Shown piece after piece: positions 61,601-64,000 of a stretch of 64,000 bases of DNA. Every line of letters starts with the position of its first letter. Within the stretch, counting starts at the first letter, position 1. Under the pieces are notes generated by a model, which was given only the letters and a program-made list of their open reading frames with translations, was not told the DNA's origin and did no database searches. The stretch is taken from positions 22,010,501 through 22,074,500 of the forward strand of contig CM048553.1 of assembly GCA_026413225.1 (NCBI GenBank), in the 5' to 3' direction. The DNA comes from Otis tarda. Its lineage: Eukaryota > Chordata > Aves > Otidiformes > Otididae. The position numbers and the translations under genes are program-made.

Positions 61601-63814
61601 GAAACACACAGAAAGTATAGAGTTAATTCCACACTACATATGGCAACGCTTTATATAGCCTATCGTAAAAAGGCCTATTATTAAAAATATTACTAAACTT
61701 ACTGTCTTTCCAGTGTTTTCTATGAAAATTCTGGCATGAACTCTAATCAATTAGATTTTGAAATTCACAAAAAAATAGAGAAAATAATCAGAGAGAGATT
61801 CAGTGGAATTCTAACTTGCTAAAACCTGTTTTAGTTGGTTGGATTAAGGAAAGAAAAATTTTTTTTAACTATTGGCAATTCTTCGTAACGAAGGTATTAC
61901 CACGTAAAAACTAGCAGTAGCAATAATTATGTTACTGATCGGTAACTAATTTATTTTAAGAGAAAATGTAGCATCTTTGTAGCACAGCAGATTTCCAACA
62001 ATTACTCTGGATGCAAACAAGTTGTTGGCAGACCTAAACGAGACAGTGTGCCATGTAACAGTGTGGGACAAAAAGTGCCACTTAGTGAAGAACAGTCCTC
62101 CCAGTCTATTGTGGCTTCATGTATAAGACAATCTACATCTAAAATGCCGCAGGCACGGAACGAAGCTTCCAGACTGGTACAAAGAAAACTCAAAATAGAG
62201 ATTTTTATAGTCTAAACTTCTGCCAAGAACAGAATCCGTTAAAAAATTAAAGCAGATCCCAGTTAAGACTAGCATCCTTACCACAGGAACTAAAACTGCA
62301 GAGAATTTCAAACAGTGTAGCATATCTGATTTAACCTTCTTAATGGGGAACTTTGTCTTGCTTTACTTTGCTATGGCATGACATAATCCATCAAAACAAA
62401 GAAAATTCACTATCAGCAAGTTTTAACAGAATTTGAATTTAAGCAATGAGTCACCTGGCAGCCTATTATAAGCAAGGTAAATATTACAAAGGTTAAACTC
62501 ACAGCCAGGACAAAAATCACTGTTTTATTTAAAAAAAAAAAAAAAACCAAAAAAAAACCTAAAACCAACAAAACCAAAATGCAAACACACACACACAAAA
62601 AAAAAACCCAAACAAACAAAACCCATAGAACAGAACAGAAATTCCAGCTGTCCCAGAGAAACTTAGCTGCACACTACCAGAAGGTCTCTAGCTTTGTCTG
62701 TACTCCCAAGCAGCCATCTCTTGCACCTACATATATTTGAGCACTGTTCAGGCTAAGTTGCTGAAAGACTAAATCTTGCCTGTGGAAATGCTTTCAGTGA
62801 TTAAACAGAATACTGAAGCCTTCAATAACACAGTTACTGTTACAAGCTCAGCATCAACACACACAAGGAGCAGGAATGCAGTTTTACATATACAGACTAG
62901 TATGAAACATCACTAACGCCTTGCCAGCTGTTATCTTAACCACAGTTATACACAACAGCACAGCAGTCTCAATACGCCATGCTATTGGCGTACTCCTCTA
63001 AAGACCATCCCTAGTCTCAGTTTTGAGAAGAATGGACTAAAAGTGGACCATACTACTTCCCAGAACTAATTAATCAAAGAATACATAGAAGATGCAGACA
63101 GACTCTGTCTTAGAGCTGCACAGTCATAGGACAAGATGTAACAGACAAGTTGGAACAGGAGAAATTGTAATCAGATTGCAGGATTATTTATTTATTCACT
63201 TACTTACTGTGAGGATAGTAATACTCTCTGAGTATTACTGAAATACTGAAACATGTTGCCCACAGAGGCTGTGTGAACTCTGACCTGGGAGGCATTCAAG
63301 ACTTGACACGATCCTCAGCAACCTGATCTAATTAGACCTGTTTCAAGCTGCGTGGTTGGACTAGATGACCTCTGGAGGTCACTTCCAACCTAGATTATGA
63401 TTCTGTAAGAAAAATCCCTAATGAAGTCTCCTGGGTTTACAGTGACACTAGTAAAACATATCAGTTTATTTATTCTGTTACATTGGTGAAAAGCTGCTGT
63501 ATACAAGTCCTAATTTTAACAGATCAGCTAGTATCTCCAAAGGAAGAACTGCAAAATATTTGAGCAGAAAATCCATACATTTTCCTTTTACTTGTAATAA
63601 ACATAAGTTAAATTGAGCTTTTGCAAAAGTCTATACAGGATAACAAAAATTTAATTCCTCTCATGTGAGTATAAGACTGAAATAACAAAATTAACAAAGT
63701 TTGGGGAGGAAATTTCTAAAGTCACTTACCCTGTACGTGACTGCCCAACTTTATCACAGATGTCTAAGATGAGGCCCCAGTCCTCTGCAGTGTTCATCTC
63801 ACTGGTTGCTTTCT
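43394..63814 (-). CDS. STAM: STAM (signal transducing adaptor molecule 1), exons 2-14, spliced, lacks only exon 1
   Basis: Thirteen minus-strand exons with GT-AG borders total 1595 coding bases and read through in one frame to TAG at 43396-43394, giving about 530 residues. With a human-like first exon (about 14 residues, beyond base 64000) the protein would be ~544 residues against 540 in human. Order: VHS (~17-145), UIM (~171-190), SH3 (~210-266), acidic linker, coiled-coil/GAT region (~300-390) and a Tyr/Pro/Gln-rich tail ending SYSQKALL. Known role: STAM pairs with HRS (HGS) to form ESCRT-0 on early endosomes, binds ubiquitinated receptors through VHS and UIM, recruits deubiquitinases USP8 and AMSH through SH3, and is tyrosine-phosphorylated downstream of cytokine receptors. 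The paralogue STAM2 is less likely because exon wording follows STAM. All key SH3 and UIM residues are present and no break was seen. Confidence 0.97.
43646..43670. repeat. 25-base A run (T run on STAM sense) forming the exon 14 polypyrimidine tract
   Basis: Twenty-five uninterrupted A on the plus strand lie immediately before the STAM exon 14 acceptor (AG at 43645-43644). On the transcript they make a pure U tract directly next to the splice site. Such mononucleotide runs vary in length between individuals. Confidence 0.9.
44808..44983 (-). CDS. STAM: STAM exon 13: Pro/Gln-rich C-terminal segment
   Basis: Acceptor TCTTAG precedes 44983; donor AA|GTAATT follows 44808; 176 bases. It encodes [20 protein letters not shown], then [20 protein letters not shown] and a Ser/Pro/Gln stretch ending QTSYT. 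Without splicing the frame meets a stop at once (TAA in the donor), so the AA|GT donor and exon 14 start T are needed and together restore an Asn codon. Confidence 0.93.
45094..45121. repeat. 10-bp perfect hairpin in STAM intron 12
   Basis: AGCAATTGAT (45094-45103) pairs with ATCAATTGCT (45112-45121) around an 8-base loop. It lies about 110 bases upstream of exon 13 on the transcript. Confidence 0.7.
46922..47075 (-). CDS. STAM: STAM exon 12: end of coiled coil, Tyr-rich segment
   Basis: Acceptor TTATAG precedes 47075; donor CAG|GTATGT follows 46922; 154 bases, ends in phase 0. It encodes [20 protein letters not shown], then [20 protein letters not shown] and [11 protein letters not shown]. 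The spaced tyrosines (SLY, MYSMY, QQYY) correspond to the region described as ITAM-like in STAM. Confidence 0.95.
47432..47486 (-). CDS. STAM: STAM exon 11: coiled-coil region
   Basis: Acceptor TTCTAG precedes 47486; donor AG|GTAAA follows 47432; 55 bases. It encodes [18 protein letters not shown], continuing the helical region that pairs with HRS. Too short to stand out as an open frame; placed by phase and wording. Confidence 0.94.
50102..50189 (-). CDS. STAM: STAM exon 10: start of coiled-coil/GAT region
   Basis: Acceptor TTCTAG precedes 50189; donor G|GTAAG follows 50102; 88 bases. It encodes [20 protein letters not shown] then DLPELLHLE, amphipathic sequence of the HRS-binding region. 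A solo LTR sits 283 bases upstream in intron 9. Confidence 0.95.
50472..51616 (+). mobile_element. Solo ERV LTR with 5-bp target duplication CTGAG, in STAM intron 9
   Basis: The element runs from TGTCATGG (50472) to CTACGACA (51616), 1145 bases. It is flanked by exact CTGAG copies at 50467-50471 and 51617-51621. It carries a TATTTAAG promoter-like word near 50645, a GC-rich block with repeated GGAGCAG/CCCGTGGAGG words (50690-51290), and AATAAA near 51429 followed by GT-rich sequence. It is the same family as the LTR at 5967-7107 in the opposite orientation. No internal viral genes are present. It is antisense to STAM and ends 283 bases before exon 10's upstream edge. Long open frames inside it are by-products of GC content. 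Confidence 0.92.
52226..52275 (-). mobile_element. Short CR1 3' relic
   Basis: GGAATCACAGAAGACTAAAG and CTGGAAGGCACCTCAAGG read, on the minus strand, like the last ~45 bases of a CR1 (CCTTGAGGTGCCTTCCAGC...). Only the end survives. Confidence 0.55.
53048..53136 (-). CDS. STAM: STAM exon 9: acidic linker after SH3
   Basis: Acceptor TTACAG precedes 53136; donor GAA|GTAAG follows 53048; 89 bases. It encodes [20 protein letters not shown] then EPEPVYIDE. It is a short charged linker between SH3 and the coiled-coil region. Human STAM reads DDV where this reads DEV. Confidence 0.94.
54414..54508 (-). CDS. STAM: STAM exon 8: second half of SH3
   Basis: Acceptor CTTTAG precedes 54508; donor GA|GTAAG follows 54414; 95 bases. 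It encodes [20 protein letters not shown] then [15 protein letters not shown] and PSNFV are the conserved ligand-binding residues of the SH3 fold, which in STAM binds USP8 and AMSH. Confidence 0.96.
54835..55027 (-). CDS. STAM: STAM exon 7: rest of UIM and first half of SH3
   Basis: Acceptor TCTAG precedes 55027; donor CAG|GTAA follows 54835; 193 bases. It completes the UIM with AIELSLKEQ (Ala and Ser of the LxxAxxxS core present), then a Ser/Thr-rich linker, then SH3 strands: [20 protein letters not shown] and [14 protein letters not shown] is the ALYDY-type motif. The next exon supplies the WW. Confidence 0.96.
55296..55328. repeat. TTA-rich microsatellite
   Basis: TTTTTTATTATTATATTATT followed by GTTATTATC, an imperfect (TTA)n tract in STAM intron 6. 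Confidence 0.55.
55457..55665 (-). mobile_element. CR1 LINE 3' end, antisense to neighbours, in STAM intron 6
   Basis: It begins with TCATAGAA (the CR1 tail read backwards), followed by GGTTGGAAGACACCTCTGGA, GATCATCTTGTCCAATCCCC and GGGCAACTTGTGCCAGTGCT. These are standard CR1 3' words on the minus strand. The right boundary is approximate. Confidence 0.88.
55963..56201 (+). mobile_element. CR1 LINE 3' end (first of a tandem pair) in STAM intron 6
   Basis: GAAGGAGGTAGATTCAGATT, AACACTGGAACAGGTTGCCC, CATCCCTGGAAACATTCACG and CTATTCTATGATCCTATGAT mark a CR1 tail ending at about 56201. It directly abuts the next CR1. Confidence 0.88.
56203..56478 (+). mobile_element. CR1 LINE 3' end (second of a tandem pair) in STAM intron 6
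   Basis: It starts GTGATACGACAAGGGGTAAT and continues TGTGAGGGTAGTGAGGCACT, GACCAGGTTGGATGGGGCTT and CCATTCTATAATTCCA. It is of the same type as the CR1 to its left and in the same orientation, so two insertions sit tail to head. Confidence 0.88.
57073..57163 (-). CDS. STAM: STAM exon 6: linker and first half of UIM
   Basis: Acceptor TCTAG precedes 57163; donor AAAG|GTGAG follows 57073; 91 bases, ends in phase 1. It encodes [20 protein letters not shown] then [10 protein letters not shown]. The EEEDLAK acidic start of the ubiquitin-interacting motif is split by the intron and completed in exon 7. Confidence 0.95.
57435..57581 (-). CDS. STAM: STAM exon 5: end of VHS domain
   Basis: Acceptor TTGCAG precedes 57581; donor CAG|GTAT follows 57435; 147 bases, phase 0. 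It encodes [20 protein letters not shown], then [20 protein letters not shown] and VTFPAIGSQ. It closes the VHS fold (~residues 100-148). The intron before it contains the strong hairpin at 57727-57774. Confidence 0.96.
57727..57774. repeat. Long inverted repeat (20-bp stem with one wobble) in STAM intron 4
   Basis: Bases 57727-57746 pair with 57755-57774 around an 8-base loop; only 57740/57761 is a G/T wobble. Inside it, CTGGTGTAC (57735-57743) pairs with GTACACCAG (57745-57753), an alternative hairpin that excludes the outer one. On STAM pre-mRNA the folded region lies between exons 4 and 5. Confidence 0.88.
58152..58247 (-). CDS. STAM: STAM exon 4: VHS domain
   Basis: Acceptor TTTAG precedes 58247; donor AAG|GTAATG follows 58152; 96 bases, phase 0 at both ends. 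It encodes [20 protein letters not shown] then [12 protein letters not shown], the central VHS helices. Only 89 bases of intron separate it from exon 3. Confidence 0.96.
58337..58412 (-). CDS. STAM: STAM exon 3: VHS domain
   Basis: Acceptor TTTTAG precedes 58412; donor ACA|GTAGG follows 58337; 76 bases. It encodes [20 protein letters not shown] and MQALT. The [17 protein letters not shown] wording is typical of VHS helices 2-3. It lies 5.3 kb downstream of exon 2. Confidence 0.95.
62531..62625. repeat. A/C-rich low-complexity tract
   Basis: A run of A (62531-62546) is followed by AACC/AAACC words and a (CA)n stretch near 62585-62598. The derived Val/Phe-rich minus-strand frame here is a composition artefact. 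Confidence 0.7.
63205..63403 (+). mobile_element. Old CR1 3' fragment in STAM intron 2
   Basis: ACATGTTGCCCACAGAGGCT, GACCTGGGAGGCATTCAAGA, TTGGACTAGATGACCTCTGG and TTATGATTCTGT follow a CR1 tail. It is more diverged than the tandem pair near 56 kb. A perfect 10-bp hairpin lies at its left edge (63217-63239). Confidence 0.8.
63730..63814 (-). CDS. STAM: STAM exon 2: start of VHS domain
   Basis: Acceptor CATCAG precedes 63814; donor GG|GTAAG follows 63730; 85 bases. It reads [20 protein letters not shown], then KVGQSRTG split over the junction. This is helix 1 of the VHS domain, whose Trp and Leu line the ubiquitin site in known structures. It enters in phase 1, so exon 1 must end with one base of a Glu codon. 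Confidence 0.95.
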
Positions 63815-64000
63815 CTGATGAATAAAGTATAAGCAAATCAAAACACAAAATTAAAAAAAAAAGAAAGAATTCAACAAAATTGTCAAAGATGTTGCTAAAT
63901 GTATTACAAATTTCTGTATTTAATAAATTTCTATATTAAAACTGTTACACCTAATTCTTTTTAATTTTCAAATGTTCACTTGTGGCCATGAATTTAAGCT

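Larger units (their letters stand above)
58413..63729 (-). other. STAM: STAM intron 2
   Basis: About 5.3 kb, AT-rich, with an A/C-rich tract at 62531-62625 and an old CR1 tail at 63205-63403. No coding exon recognised. Bases 63815-64000 are the 3' end of intron 1. Confidence 0.9.

Noticed and set aside
1-64000. tRNA, rRNA, snoRNA, CRISPR or operon-type features
   Set aside because: None found by eye; the window is vertebrate nuclear DNA with spliced genes.

Overview
The window is a piece of a bird nuclear genome. The evidence is the many CR1 LINE 3' ends (both orientations, ending in ATTCTATGA-type repeats), two solo endogenous-retrovirus LTRs of avian type with exact 5-bp target duplications, short introns, and two spliced genes that read as close relatives of human genes on 10p12. 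I cannot name the order or species.

Two protein genes are recognised, both on the minus strand and each cut by a window edge. At the left, 2026-17513 holds the first five coding exons of a macrophage mannose receptor gene (MRC1 or an MRC1-like avian paralogue): signal peptide, ricin-B-type cysteine-rich domain, fibronectin type II domain and the first part of C-type lectin domain 1. The rest lies beyond base 1. At the right, 43394-63814 holds exons 2 to 14 of STAM, an ESCRT-0 endosomal sorting subunit: VHS, UIM, SH3, coiled-coil/GAT and a Tyr/Pro/Gln-rich tail. Only the small first coding exon lies beyond base 64000. For both genes the splice sites and intron phases close into one continuous reading frame, which is strong evidence that the exon calls are right.

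The ~26 kb between the genes (17514-43393) is mostly unexplained. It holds a truncated LTR next to a 2.6 kb decayed CR1 (22253-24955), a small CR1 relic (about 19668-19805), and on the minus strand a possible terminal exon with stop codon and poly(A) signal (38700-39358). That exon belongs to no gene I recognise, or to an alternative 3' end or long 3' UTR of STAM. In mammals TMEM236 lies between STAM and MRC1; I found no recognisable TMEM236 exon here.

The introns carry most of the mobile DNA. A solo LTR at 5967-7107 lies inside an older CR1 in MRC1 intron 3, in sense with the gene. A related solo LTR at 50472-51616 lies in STAM intron 9, antisense to the gene and 283 bases from exon 10. Several CR1 tails cluster in STAM intron 6. 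Notable non-coding structures are hairpin-forming repeats at 32597-32640 and 57727-57774, a G-quadruplex-type run at 38360-38382, and a 25-base T run (minus strand) abutting the STAM exon 14 acceptor. No tRNA, rRNA, CRISPR array or prokaryotic feature was seen. The two genes do not act in one pathway beyond the general link that one is an endocytic receptor and the other an endosomal sorting factor.
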